From positions 992,001 to 1,056,000 of the forward strand of contig NZ_NISY01000001.1 in the NCBI RefSeq assembly GCF_007595705.1: a stretch of DNA of 64,000 bases. Direction: 5' to 3'. This DNA is from Streptomyces sp. SAJ15. GTDB taxonomy: Bacteria > Actinomycetota > Actinomycetes > Streptomycetales > Streptomycetaceae. This document shows, piece by piece, positions 31,716 through 42,383 of the stretch (the stretch's first letter is position 1; each line of letters begins with the position of its first letter). Both the position numbers and the translations under genes were made by a program. The notes beneath the pieces are model-generated. The model had not been told where the DNA came from. It searched no databases and saw only the letters and a list, made by a program, of their open reading frames with translations.

Positions 31716-32267
31716 CTAGCCCGACGCCCAGGCGCGCATCCGCTCCCGGTCGGGGAAGTCCGCGACGTCCTTGTCCAGCGGCACGTCGGTGTACTGGTGG
31801 ATCAGCCAGTCGGCCTCGATCCGCGGCCGGCCCGCCGTGACGTAGTCCGCGATCCACAGACCGTCCCCGGCGTACGACGTGGTGTCGTACTGGAGCCAGA
31901 AGTGGCGGTTGCAGTAGAGCAGCACCCGGTGGTCCGGCCGGAGCTTCTTCACCTCCCGGATGAAGCGGTCCTTCTCGGCGTTGCCGGCGCGGGTGCCGGC
32001 GCCGGTGGTCTCCCAGTCCACGGCCAGGAGATCGCCGGGGCGGCCCGGGCACTCGCGGGTGAAGTGGCGCGCCTGCTCGACGATGTGGCCGGGCCACAGG
32101 AAGTGGTAGAAGCCCACCAGGCAACCGGCCTTCCGCGCCCGACGCGCCTGCGCGGTCTGCCGCGGATTGACATACGTGCGGCCCTCGGTGGCCTTGATGA
32201 TCACGAAATCCACCCCGTCCGTGTCGAACGAGGACTGGTGCGAACTGACGTCGATGCCGCGCAGCAT
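31716..32267 (-). CDS. GH25 muramidase (lysozyme-like)
   Basis: 183 residues, a compact glycoside hydrolase family 25 domain. Signature start MLRGIDVSSHQ (catalytic-site Asp at the end of strand 1), FVIIKATEGRTYVNP, GFYHFLWPG, and DWETTGAGTR holding the Asp and Glu expected for catalysis. C-terminal strands WIADYVTAGRP and WLIHQYTDVPL also fit. No signal peptide is visible, so it is either cytoplasmic, exported without a classical signal, or a relic of a phage-type lysin. GGGAGG lies at good spacing from the ATG. It adds to the wall-active enzymes in this part of the window. Confidence 0.88.
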   Translation of the reverse strand: MLRGIDVSSHQSSFDTDGVDFVIIKATEGRTYVNPRQTAQARRARKAGCLVGFYHFLWPGHIVEQARHFTRECPGRPGDLLAVDWETTGAGTRAGNAEKDRFIREVKKLRPDHRVLLYCNRHFWLQYDTTSYAGDGLWIADYVTAGRPRIEADWLIHQYTDVPLDKDVADFPDRERMRAWASG

Positions 32268-32614
32268 GGGGCTGCCTCCCGTGGGGGGATATGGGGATAT
32301 GGCGATATGCCGGACCTCCCCGGAGGGGGAAGAGCGCAGGGTGTACCGGTGGGGGGTGGGTGGGGGAGGGAAAGGCTTCTTCCGGTTGTTCCCGGTGAGG
32401 TGCGGCGTGCAACGCCACCACCGAAGCCTGTCGTGCGCGCTCCGGGCACGCCTTGCGCGGGTTCCGTCAACATTCGACGCCGCCGGGGCCGCGAGTGGTA
32501 CAGAGCCGCGCGCGGCCCTGGGCGTGCCCTCGGGTGCGGGTGCGGTCGGCGGGGGCCTGTGAAGATCCGTTACTGTCTGACCGGGACCCGTCAGAGCGGC
32601 GGGCCCGGAGTGGC
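32268..32614. other. Intergenic region between GH25 and membrane-protein genes
   Basis: Divergent promoters for both flanking genes should lie here. Three GATATG steps (about 32286-32308) form a short AT-rich repeat next to the muramidase start. No coding sequence or stable RNA recognised. Confidence 0.4.
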
Positions 32615-33403
32615 GTGACGCGAGCGGGGGCCGGGGGAGTCATGGCGGCGGGGTGCGGGGGTTTTCTGGCGTTGCCGTTCGTCCTCGCGCTGACGATCTT
32701 CGCTCCCAGCCGGCTGGACCGGACCGACGATCCGCTGATCACCCGGGCCCATATCGCCCGTACCGCCGTCGGCGTCGCCGCCACCCTGTGGATGATCTAC
32801 GCCTATCCGATGCGGCAGTCCGCGACGGACTTCGCCAAGGACAGGTTCACCGAGGTCTTCATCAGCGCCGGCGTACTGGTCGTCACCGGTCCGATCGCCC
32901 TGATCGCCTTCCTCATCGCCGCCCGCCCCCCGCTGCGCTCCCTCTATCTGAACCGTGTGGGCCGGCCGCTGCTGGCCGTCGCGGCGTTCTGCGCCTGGCC
33001 GGTGGTGCTGTGGTGGCTGCTCGCCGAGGGCGGCCTGGAGTTCGCGAAGGACTTCGGCATCCTGCAGTTCGTCGTCTACCCGCTCAGCCTCGTCGCCGCG
33101 CTGTTCGTGCTGCTCTTCGGACTGGGCGCGATCGTCTTCTCGGTGCACTTCACCTTCCGCGCCGCCGATGTGCACGAGATACTGCCGCCGCTGCTGGCGC
33201 CCGTCCTGGTGTGGACCATGTTCGGCTTCCAGCTCTTCGACGACGCGCCGGTGGCCGCCCCGCCCGCCGTCCAGCTGCTCTTCCTGATCGCCCCGCCGGT
33301 CTCCGTCACCGCGCTCTCGGTCTGGGAGGTCCGCCGGCTGCGCACCCACCACGGCATCACCCTGCGCCGCGCCCTGCACCGGGACCGGCCGCGGACGGCA
33401 TGA
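32615..33403 (+). CDS. Multi-pass membrane protein, unknown function
   Basis: 262 residues from GTG 32615, which has GGAG four bases upstream; ATG 32642 is the alternative but its GGGGGAG is only two bases away. About six hydrophobic segments: FLALPFVLALTIFA, RTAVGVAATLWMIYA, VFISAGVLVVTGPIALIAFLI, PLLAVAAFCAWPVVLWWLL, FVVYPLSLVAALFVLLFGLGAIVF and AVQLLFLIAPPVSVTALSV. The Arg-rich tail (RRLRTHHGITLRRALHRDRPR) should be cytoplasmic. No transporter or enzyme motif recognised. It ends at a strong terminator shared with sdaA. Confidence 0.75.
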   Translation: MTRAGAGGVMAAGCGGFLALPFVLALTIFAPSRLDRTDDPLITRAHIARTAVGVAATLWMIYAYPMRQSATDFAKDRFTEVFISAGVLVVTGPIALIAFLIAARPPLRSLYLNRVGRPLLAVAAFCAWPVVLWWLLAEGGLEFAKDFGILQFVVYPLSLVAALFVLLFGLGAIVFSVHFTFRAADVHEILPPLLAPVLVWTMFGFQLFDDAPVAAPPAVQLLFLIAPPVSVTALSVWEVRRLRTHHGITLRRALHRDRPRTA

Positions 33404-33417
33404 CGTGACAACGGCGA

Positions 33418-33455
33418 CGGCCGCGCCCGGCGTCGCGAGACGCCGGGCGCGGCCG
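33418..33455. terminator. Bidirectional terminator between convergent genes
   Basis: Perfect 17-bp stem (CGGCCGCGCCCGGCGTC and its complement) closed by a GCGA tetraloop, 14 bp after the membrane-protein stop and 31 bp after the sdaA stop. Confidence 0.9.
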
Positions 33456-33486
33456 TGGGAACCGCGGGTGAGGGGCTGAGCAGGGC

Positions 33487-34869
<1,383 letters not shown>

Positions 34870-34947
34870 GGTGGCGGACTCCCTTGTCTGCTAGTGGGTG
34901 GTGCTGGTGGTGCGGAGGGTGCCGGTGTTGCGGCAGTGTGGGGCGAT

Positions 34948-34987
34948 ACGGGGCACCCTGCACACTCCAGTGTGCGGGGTGCCCCGT
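34948..34987 (-). terminator. Stem-loop between glyA and sdaA
   Basis: Outer stem ACGGGGCACCC / GGGTGCCCCGT plus inner CACAC / GTGTG around TCCA, just after the glyA stop. It could end glyA transcription or attenuate read-through into sdaA. Confidence 0.75.
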
Positions 34988-35009
34988 GGTGCTTGTTACC
35001 CCGGGTCGG

Positions 35010-36269
35010 TTACAGACCGGGGTACAGCGGGTGCTTCTCGGCCAGCGCCGCGACCCGGGCCTTGAGCGGCTCGGTGTCGTGGGTGGGCTTCAGGGCCTCG
35101 GCGATGATGTCGGCGACCTCGCGGAAGTCGTCGGCCGTGAAGCCCCGGGTGGCCAGCGCCGGGGTGCCGATCCGCAGGCCGGAGGTGACCATCGGCGGGC
35201 GCGGGTCGTTCGGGATGGCGTTCCGGTTGACCGTGATGCCGATCTCGTGCAGCCGGTCCTCGGCCTGCTGGCCGTCCAGCTCGCTGTTGCGCAGGTCGAC
35301 CAGGACCAGGTGCACATCGGTGCCGCCGGAGAGGACCGAGACGCCGTGCTCCTTGACGTCGTCCTGGACCAGACGCTCGGCGAGGATCCGCGCGCCCTCC
35401 AGGGTGCGCTGCTGGCGCTCCTTGAACTCCTCGGACGCCGCGACCTTGAAGGAGACCGCCTTGGCCGCGATCACGTGCTCCAGCGGGCCGCCCTGCTGCC
35501 CCGGGAAGACCGCCGAGTTGATCTTCTTGGCGAGCTCCTGGGTGGACAGGATCACGCCGCCGCGCGGGCCGCCCAGCGTCTTGTGGGTGGTGGTGGTGAC
35601 GACGTGGGCGTGCGGCACCGGGTTCGGGTGCAGCCCGGCCGCGACCAGACCGGCGAAGTGCGCCATGTCGACCATCAGGTACGCGCCGACCTCGTCCGCG
35701 ATCCGGCGGAAGGCGGCGAAGTCCAGCTGGCGCGGGTAGGCGGACCAGCCGGCCACGATCAGCTTCGGCTTGGACTCCTTGGCCAGCCGCTCGACCTCGT
35801 CCATGTCGACCCGGCCGGTCTCGACGTCCACGTGGTAGGCCACCACGTTGTAGAGCTTGCCGGAGAAGTTGATCTTCATGCCGTGGGTCAGGTGACCGCC
35901 GTGGGCCAGGTCCAGACCCAGGATGGTGTCGCCCGGCTTGAGCAGCGCGAACATCGCCGCCGCGTTGGCCTGGGCGCCCGAGTGCGGCTGCACGTTGGCC
36001 GCCTCGGCACCGAAGAGCGTCTTGATCCGGTCGATGGCGATGCGCTCGACGACGTCGACGTGCTCGCAGCCGCCGTAGTAGCGGCGGCCCGGGTAGCCCT
36101 CGGCGTACTTGTTGGTGAGAACCGAGCCCTGGGCCTCCATGACGGCGACCGGAGCGAAGTTCTCCGAGGCGATCATCTCCAGGGTGGACTGCTGACGGTG
36201 GAGCTCGGCGTCGACGGCGGCGGCGACGTCCGGATCGAGCTCGTGCAGGGAGCTGTTGAGAAGCGACAT
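35010..36269 (-). CDS. glyA: Serine hydroxymethyltransferase
   Basis: PLP enzyme interconverting serine and glycine with tetrahydrofolate. 419 residues. Motifs: [20 protein letters not shown] near the start, [20 protein letters not shown], the cofactor region [14 protein letters not shown], and the PLP lysine in [15 protein letters not shown] (~K229). Follows gcvH by 36 bp, so it is likely co-transcribed and under the glycine riboswitch. In this context it would use the methylene-THF made by glycine cleavage to convert a second glycine to serine for SdaA. Many streptomycetes carry more than one glyA. Confidence 0.96.
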   Translation of the reverse strand: MSLLNSSLHELDPDVAAAVDAELHRQQSTLEMIASENFAPVAVMEAQGSVLTNKYAEGYPGRRYYGGCEHVDVVERIAIDRIKTLFGAEAANVQPHSGAQANAAAMFALLKPGDTILGLDLAHGGHLTHGMKINFSGKLYNVVAYHVDVETGRVDMDEVERLAKESKPKLIVAGWSAYPRQLDFAAFRRIADEVGAYLMVDMAHFAGLVAAGLHPNPVPHAHVVTTTTHKTLGGPRGGVILSTQELAKKINSAVFPGQQGGPLEHVIAAKAVSFKVAASEEFKERQQRTLEGARILAERLVQDDVKEHGVSVLSGGTDVHLVLVDLRNSELDGQQAEDRLHEIGITVNRNAIPNDPRPPMVTSGLRIGTPALATRGFTADDFREVADIIAEALKPTHDTEPLKARVAALAEKHPLYPGL

Positions 36270-36305
36270 CAGGTTCCCGATCTGGTCAGATGAGGGTGCG
36301 TACGG

Positions 36306-36686
36306 TCAGCTGCCGGAGAACTCGGCGTACTCGTCGGCGGAGAGCAGGTCGGCCGGGGCCTCCTCCGTCAGCTTCACCTTGAACAGCCAGCCGCCCTCGA
36401 AGGGGGCGGAGTTCACCAGCGAGGGGTCGTTGACGACGTCCTCGTTGACCTCGGTGACCTCGCCGGTCACCGGGGAGTACAGATCGCTCACCGACTTGGT
36501 GGACTCGAGCTCGCCGCAGGTCTCACCGGCGGTCACCGTGGCGCCGACCTCGGGGAGCTGGACGTAGACCACGTCACCGAGCGCGTTGGCCGCGTGCTCC
36601 GTGATGCCGACCGTCGAGACGCCGTCCTCGGCGGCCGACAGCCACTCGTGCTCCTTGCTGTAGCGAAGCTGCTGGGGGTTGCTCAT
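36306..36686 (-). CDS. gcvH: Glycine cleavage system H protein
   Basis: Lipoyl carrier shuttling the aminomethyl group between GcvP, GcvT and dihydrolipoamide dehydrogenase. 126 residues, normal length. Starts [17 protein letters not shown]; the lipoylated lysine is K64 in [23 protein letters not shown] 36686 has AGGAGA upstream; a longer in-frame start at 36725 adds residues outside the family. Gap of 121 bp to gcvT. The P-protein gene gcvP is not in the window, as expected in Streptomyces where it lies elsewhere. Confidence 0.95.
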   Translation of the reverse strand: MSNPQQLRYSKEHEWLSAAEDGVSTVGITEHAANALGDVVYVQLPEVGATVTAGETCGELESTKSVSDLYSPVTGEVTEVNEDVVNDPSLVNSAPFEGGWLFKVKLTEEAPADLLSADEYAEFSGS

Positions 36687-36807
36687 GACCTGATTCTCCT
36701 GGATAGGGCGGGGTGGTCGTGCCACGTCTTGACAGGTGGGACAGAGGGGTGCGAGCGCAGACCGGTGTAAAGGCTGCGAACGTCACAGAAGCGAACGTAC
36801 GAAAGCG

Positions 36808-37923
<1,116 letters not shown>

Positions 37924-37954
37924 GGTTCGTTGCTCCCAGGCGAGGGGTGGCGTC

Positions 37955-38190
37955 GGTGACTTCTCCCCATCTGTCATCGGAACCTGAGAGCTTCACCGTG
38001 ACCCGGTCGAACGCGACGCAACGCGTACGGAGGGGTCCGGCTTGCACCTTCGGCGGAGCCACGGCGGCGGCTCGCTTTTCAGATCTGCCTCGCCCACGCG
38101 GTATCGGTGCCTGAGAGATTCAAGGGAGGCTTGCTCCTTCGGCGCCCCGGTGCGCGGCACGGACGGCCGGGCCGGGGACTCTCCCGCGCG
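37955..38190 (-). promoter_or_regulatory. Tandem glycine riboswitch (gcvT leader)
   Basis: On the minus strand two glycine aptamers follow each other. Aptamer 1 begins GCGGGAGAGTCC near 38190, has GCCGAAGGAGCAAGCC and ends ATCTCTCAGGCACCG near 38104. The linker GAGGCAGATCTGAAAAGCGA leads to aptamer 2, with CGCCGAAGGTGCAAGCC and terminal GAAGCTCTCAGGTTCCGATGACAG ending near 37973. The two CTCTCAGG cores and the GCAAGCC loops are diagnostic of this class. The GAUGGGGAGAA stretch after aptamer 2 is probably the expression platform in front of gcvT. Confidence 0.93.
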
Positions 38191-38375
38191 GATTCATGCG
38201 GCCGGTATGGAGTTGCGGTTGAGCTGCGCGCACATCATCGCACGTATGAGCGTGAAGGGAACCCCCCACCCGGGTGCGATCCGCCACGGTCCCCGGAGAC
38301 CGCCTTGTCCGTCATTACCTTTGCTTGACACTCTTCGGGTAAGCGGACGTGACCGGACCTTGGAGGTCGATCACC

Positions 38376-39068
38376 GTGCAGGGGCACCGTTCGGACCAGA
38401 CCACGACCGCGGACACCCCCCTGTCCCCGGGCCGAACACCCGCGCGCCACGGGGGGCGCACGGTCAGACCGGGCCGGGGAGCGCCCGTCCACGACCTGCG
38501 CGCCGGGCACCCCGCCCGGGAGCTGCGCTACCCGGCCGGCGACCTCGTCGTCGCCTCCGGGCTGCCCGGCAGCGGCAAGAGCACCCTGATGAAGCGGACC
38601 GTGGCCGGCCTGGACCTGCGCGGCGGGGCCGTCTGCCGGGTGGACTCGCAGGACACCCGCGAACGCTGGCAGCGCCGGCTGCCCGACTGGCTGCCGTACG
38701 TGGTCTACCGCCCCCTGGTGCGCTGCGCGCACTACGCCCGGCTGCGTCGCGCGGTGCGCTCCGGCGCCAGCGTGGTGGTGCACGACTGCGGGCAGCTGGT
38801 GTGGGTGCGCCGCTGGCTGGCCCGGCGCGCCCGGCGGCAGGGCCGCCGGCTGCACGCGGTGCTGCTGGACGTGTCACCCGCGGTGGCGTTGGCGGGGCAG
38901 AGCGCGCGTGGCCGCGCGGTCTCCGGTTACGCCTTCGGGCGGCACCGGCGCGCGATGGCACGGCTGTTCGAGGAGGCGGAGGCCGGCCGGCCGCCGCGCG
39001 GCTGCTCCTCCGCGGTGCTGCTGGACCGCGCGGCCGTGGACGCGCTGGAGACCATCGGCTTCGACTGA
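38376..39068 (+). CDS. P-loop ATP/GTP-binding kinase-like protein
   Basis: 230 residues from GTG 38376 (GGAGG nine bases upstream); GTG 38349 is an alternative. Central Walker A motif GLPGSGKST after a short N-terminal region, then VCRVDSQDTRERW, VVVHDCGQLVWVRRWLARRARRQGRRLHAVLLDVSPAVALAGQSARGR and RHRRAMARLFEEAE. This is the pattern of the AAA_33 / zeta-like small-molecule kinases; the substrate is unknown. Its promoter region backs onto the riboswitch. Convergent with the next gene across a strong stem-loop. Confidence 0.85.
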   Translation: MQGHRSDQTTTADTPLSPGRTPARHGGRTVRPGRGAPVHDLRAGHPARELRYPAGDLVVASGLPGSGKSTLMKRTVAGLDLRGGAVCRVDSQDTRERWQRRLPDWLPYVVYRPLVRCAHYARLRRAVRSGASVVVHDCGQLVWVRRWLARRARRQGRRLHAVLLDVSPAVALAGQSARGRAVSGYAFGRHRRAMARLFEEAEAGRPPRGCSSAVLLDRAAVDALETIGFD

Positions 39069-39166
39069 GCGCGGACCTCGACCGGGCGCGCCCCGGGGCG
39101 GTGCCGGCCCCGCGCCGGACGGTCCGACGCGCGAGGCGCGGCCCCGGCCGGCGGCCGGACGACGAG

Positions 39167-39211
39167 GCGCGCCCGGAGGGGGCGGCGGGGTGCCGCTCCC
39201 TCCGGGCGCGC
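39167..39211. terminator. Bidirectional terminator between convergent genes
   Basis: Perfect 14-bp inverted repeat GCGCGCCCGGAGGG / CCCTCCGGGCGCGC with a 17-base GC-rich loop, between the P-loop kinase gene and the secreted Pro-rich protein gene. Confidence 0.8.
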
Positions 39212-39245
39212 TGGGGCGCCGGTCCGGCGCGGTGGCGCGCACCGC

Positions 39246-40007
39246 TCAGGACATCTTCGGCTTCTCCGGCAGTGCCGGCCTCTCCGGAAGTTGAGGCTGG
39301 TTCTGCCCCGGCTGACCGGGCATCTGCGGCTGACCGGGCGTCTGCGGTCGTTCGGGTCTGATGACCGCGTCCTCCTCCGCCTGGTCCTCCGCGTCCTCCA
39401 CGGAGTGGTCCGGGCTGTCCTCCGCTCCGATGTCCGCCTCGTCCTCCAGCGGCAGGGGCAGCGGGAGGGGGAGGGGAGGAAGCGGCGGCACCGGGACCGG
39501 CAGTGCGGTCAACAGCTTCGGCACCGCCACCACCAGCTCGGCCAGGTCGTCCAGGATCGCCGTGACCGCCGTGGTGAGAGCGGCCAGGTCCAGGGCGGTC
39601 AGCGCGGTGATCGCCTGGGTGACGTGGTCGGTCAGTTGGGCCAGCAGGTCCTTGACGTCCTGGATGGGGTCGGCCGCGGTGGTCGTCGCCTTGGAACCCG
39701 CGGTCTGCTTGATCGCCGCGAGCATCTCGTCCGCGGTGGTCTTCATGCGCGCCTGGAGCTGCTTCAGCTCGGCCATGTTCGGGCTCTTGGCCCGGGCCTT
39801 GGTGGTGATCTCGACACCCAGCATCCGCAGCTCGGCCAGCTTCTGCATCGTCATGCGCGCCGACGCCTGTGGGTCGGGCGCCGTCACGACCGCGGAGACC
39901 CGTTCCGCGGTGTGCGTGGCGGCGACGGCCGGGCCGATGCTGACCATGGCGAGCGATCCGCAGACGGCGGCCGCTATGGCGGTGGAGGTCACCTTGTTGA
40001 CGTGCAT
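39246..40007 (-). CDS. Secreted Pro-rich hypothetical protein
   Basis: 253 residues. Signal peptide MHVNKVTSTAIAAAVCGSLAM...AVAA-TH (~1-30). The mature part has a helical segment (~40-170) with regular hydrophobic spacing that could coil (LAELRMLGVEITTKARAK, VKDLLAQLTDHVTQAITALTALDLAALTTAVTAI), then a short low-complexity PVPVPPLPPLPLPLPLPL block, an acidic region and a tail of PxMPGQPGQ-like repeats. Pro-rich tails like this often span the wall. No catalytic motif or sorting signal recognised. ATG preceded by GAAGGGA. Confidence 0.72.
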   Translation of the reverse strand: MHVNKVTSTAIAAAVCGSLAMVSIGPAVAATHTAERVSAVVTAPDPQASARMTMQKLAELRMLGVEITTKARAKSPNMAELKQLQARMKTTADEMLAAIKQTAGSKATTTAADPIQDVKDLLAQLTDHVTQAITALTALDLAALTTAVTAILDDLAELVVAVPKLLTALPVPVPPLPPLPLPLPLPLEDEADIGAEDSPDHSVEDAEDQAEEDAVIRPERPQTPGQPQMPGQPGQNQPQLPERPALPEKPKMS

Positions 40008-40224
40008 GAGGGCAGATCCCTTCGCTGTGTCGATCGGGCGTCTCCACGCTGGGCCCGCCGTTCACCGTCCGCAACTCGACGACTACCCCCGGTATTGCCT
40101 CACCTTGCCGCGGTGCGCCCCGCGACCTGCGGTTTCGCCGAGAAAACGGGTGGTCGCCGGCCGCCGTCGAGCACGCAGCCGTTAGGGTGCCTCTGCAGGT
40201 TGGACGAGACGGCGGTTGGACGAC

Positions 40225-41004
40225 ATGAGCATCCCGGAGCACTACGGGCAGCACGCGCCCGCATCGCTGGACGGCGCCTTCCCCGGCAATGAACTCGAAG
40301 AGGTGCTCGCCGCCTCGCTCGGCGTGCCCGACGCGGGCGCCCGCATCCTCGAGGTCCTGAGCCGCAGTCATCTGTGGGTCCCGCTGCCGAACGGCGGCGG
40401 CCCCGCCAGCGCCGACCTCGACCTGCCCACCGTGGAGCTGGGGGGCCAGGTGTACGTCCCGGTGTTCAGCTCCGAACAGGAGTTCCTGCGCGTCGCCGGC
40501 ACCCATCTGTCGTTCACCGTGGCCCCGGCCGTGGAGTTCGCACGCGGCCTGCCGCCACAGGTCGGCATCGCGCTCAACCCGGGCGGCGCGGTCGGCGCGC
40601 CGCTGCCGCCGCCCGCCGTGGCCGAACTGTGCCGCGCGGGCCGCGGCGAGCTGGACGGCCCGGCCACCGGCGGCCGGGTGCGGCTCTTCGAGCCCGACTG
40701 GCAGGACGAGCCGGTGGACTTCCTGGCCGCCGCCGGGCTGGAGTTCGCCGCGCTGGGCGGGGTCCGCACCGCGCGCCGCGCACTGGCCAGCGTGGAGGGT
40801 CAGGACCCCGCGCTCTTCGTCGGCGTCGAGGTGGACCAGCCCTCCCCGGAGGTCCAGGCGCTGGTGGTGGACGCGCTCGGCCGCGCGCTCGGTACCGTCG
40901 CCGTCCCCTGGCCGGTCCAGCTGGTGCTGCTGGACGTCGCGCGGGACCCGGTCGGCGACTGGATGCGCGAGCGGGTGCGGCCGTTCTACGACCGTGACCT
41001 GTAG
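40225..41004 (+). CDS. SseB family protein 1
   Basis: 259 residues. Contains the SseB N-terminal domain (LEEVLAASLGV...LWVPLPNG, VYVPVFSSEQEFLRV) and a second half ending VGDWMRERVRPFYDRDL, a C-terminal pattern shared with the next gene (MWMRANARPFFDRDAYG). SseB was named for enhanced serine sensitivity in E. coli; its biochemical function is unclear. Starts at ATG 40225; TTG 40216 is a poorer option. TAGGGT about 40 bp upstream is a possible -10 box. It is paired with a paralogue 121 bp downstream. Confidence 0.82.
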   Translation: MSIPEHYGQHAPASLDGAFPGNELEEVLAASLGVPDAGARILEVLSRSHLWVPLPNGGGPASADLDLPTVELGGQVYVPVFSSEQEFLRVAGTHLSFTVAPAVEFARGLPPQVGIALNPGGAVGAPLPPPAVAELCRAGRGELDGPATGGRVRLFEPDWQDEPVDFLAAAGLEFAALGGVRTARRALASVEGQDPALFVGVEVDQPSPEVQALVVDALGRALGTVAVPWPVQLVLLDVARDPVGDWMRERVRPFYDRDL

Positions 41005-41063
41005 ACCGCGCCGCGCGCGGTCGGTACGTACTCGTAAGCTGGTTGGATGACCTGAGGGGACGC

Positions 41064-41129
41064 ATGGGCGCGCCCCGGTGCGGTGCGGTGCGGGCCGCGA
41101 GAACCGAGAGAAGGGGCGGACGCAGGTGA
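41064..41129 (+). CDS. Possible 21-codon upstream ORF before second SseB-like gene
   Basis: ATG preceded by GAGGGG at 4 bases; encodes MGAPRCGAVRAARTERRGGRR and its TGA overlaps the GTG of the following gene (GTGA). Just before it TAAGCT (41035-41040) and six bases lead to a two-codon ATG-ACC-TGA. The layout resembles translational coupling or a leader peptide. It could equally be chance in GC-rich leader DNA. Confidence 0.3.
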   Translation: MGAPRCGAVRAARTERRGGRR

Positions 41130-41971
41130 GCGCGGGCGCAGATTGGGGGGCGGAGCGCGGCGACTCGTACCACGGCGGCGGAGGGCGACGGGAGGACGGC
41201 GCGACGACCGCCGGTCAGGTCGAGCAGATGCTGCCGCAGGTCGCTCCCGGCCGGTACGACGCCTACGAGGCGCTGTTGCAGGCCCTCGCCGACGGCGCGG
41301 TCTGGATGCTTCTGTGGCACGGCCGCCCCGGCTCGCCCGACGCCCAGTACGGCAACATGGACGTCGACGGCCTCGGCTACGCGCCGTGTGTCACCTCCGC
41401 CCAGGAGCTCGCCGCCAGCGGTTGGAACCGCGCCCACGAGGTGATCGGCGGCCGCCAGGTCGCCGCCGCGCTGTTCCGCGACCGCTGGGGCCTGTGGTTG
41501 AACCCGCACGCCCCCGGCGGCGGCGTCGGCATCCCCTGGCTCGACCTGCGGCGCATCGCCGGCGGGCTGGAGCGGCTGCCCGCGGGGCCGCTGCGGATCA
41601 GCGAGCCGGCCATCCAGATTCCGCAGTTCTACGCGCTGTTGGGGCAGAACGCGCACCGCACCCCGGTGGTGCGGGCGCTGCGTCGGGCCTGGGTGCAGCC
41701 GGCACTCGGCGCCCCGTACCTGGCCATCGGGCTGGACCTGTACGACACCAGCCAGCCCTCGGTGGAGACGGTGCGGCTGATGATGCAGCAGTCCATCGGG
41801 GCGGTGCCGGACGGGCTGCCGGTCTCCACGGTGGCGATGGCCGACGAGTACGACCCGGTGGTCATGTGGATGCGGGCCAACGCCCGCCCGTTCTTCGACC
41901 GCGACGCCTACGGCGGCGCCCAGGCCCCGTCGTACGGCTACGGCTACCCGCCCCCGCACCAGGGCTTCTGA
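41126..41971 (+). CDS. SseB-like protein 2
   Basis: 281 residues from GTG 41126, with AAGGGG upstream. An acidic/Gly-rich start is followed by QMLPQVAPGRYDAYEALLQALADGAVWMLLWHG, an SseB-type segment, SAQELAASGWNRAHEVIGGRQVAAALFRDRWGLWLNPHAPGGGVGIPWLDLRRIAGGL, and a C-terminal domain (PAIQIPQFYALLGQNAHRTPVVRALRRAWV) like that of the preceding gene. It ends in a Tyr/Gly/Pro-rich tail. Function unknown. It is the last gene before the oligopeptide permease control region. Confidence 0.8.
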   Translation: MSAGADWGAERGDSYHGGGGRREDGATTAGQVEQMLPQVAPGRYDAYEALLQALADGAVWMLLWHGRPGSPDAQYGNMDVDGLGYAPCVTSAQELAASGWNRAHEVIGGRQVAAALFRDRWGLWLNPHAPGGGVGIPWLDLRRIAGGLERLPAGPLRISEPAIQIPQFYALLGQNAHRTPVVRALRRAWVQPALGAPYLAIGLDLYDTSQPSVETVRLMMQQSIGAVPDGLPVSTVAMADEYDPVVMWMRANARPFFDRDAYGGAQAPSYGYGYPPPHQGF

Positions 41972-42034
41972 GCCGGTCCGCCCCGGAGGGGGCCGGGCCG
42001 GCGCGCTCATCACCCCGCTGACGGGGCACCACTG

Positions 42035-42047
42035 TCCGTATAACGGA
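42035..42047. promoter_or_regulatory. 13-bp palindromic operator upstream of opp operon
   Basis: TCCGTATAACGGA, a TCCGT-ATA-ACGGA palindrome. The same 15 bases TGTCCGTATAACGGA occur in the control region of metalloprotease copy C (15337-15351), and variants occur at the corresponding place for copies B and A. It lies about 340 bp before oppC. A dimeric regulator is likely; its identity is unknown. Confidence 0.6.
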
Positions 42048-42255
42048 ACCCCCCTTCCCAGATCACGGTTGCGCATCCTTTGCGGAGCAGGGCTGGCGGG
42101 TGATCACAAACGCGTTGAAGACTCCCGCTCCAAGGGTCGGCGTTCCCGCCTACGACCCCACTTCTCGCGAGCTCTCGCACTACCGGCACCACCGGCACCA
42201 CTCGCAACGCAACGCGCAGTCCGCAGCACGACGTTCGGCATTCCTCGCACCAAGC

Positions 42256-42315
42256 GCACCAGTCGATGCACCTGTTGACGCACCTGTTGACGCACCTGTT
42301 GACGCACCAGTGATG
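42256..42315 (+). repeat. 12-bp tandem repeat array upstream of oppC
   Basis: Five units in register: variant GCACCAGTCGAT, three exact GCACCTGTTGAC (42268-42303), then variant GCACCAGTGATG. The region has lower third-position G+C than real genes. Could be a regulator-binding array or a slippage-prone leader element. Confidence 0.8.
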
Positions 42316-42383
42316 TGAACCAGGCCGCCGTGGCGGCGGGTCGTGGGCCGGCCAGTCGCCGGCCGAGAGGGGTCCCCACAACG

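Noticed and set aside
32268..32614. GATATG repeats as a regulatory array
   Set aside because: Only three short imperfect steps; too little to support a claim beyond noting them.
42256..42315. CRISPR-like array
   Set aside because: Repeats are 12 bp, directly adjacent with no spacers, and no cas gene is nearby.
42100..42318. 72-codon frame before oppC (GTG start, repeated APVD)
   Set aside because: Third-position G+C is too low for a gene in this genome, no ribosome binding site, and the end is only the 12-bp tandem repeat; noted as a repeat instead.
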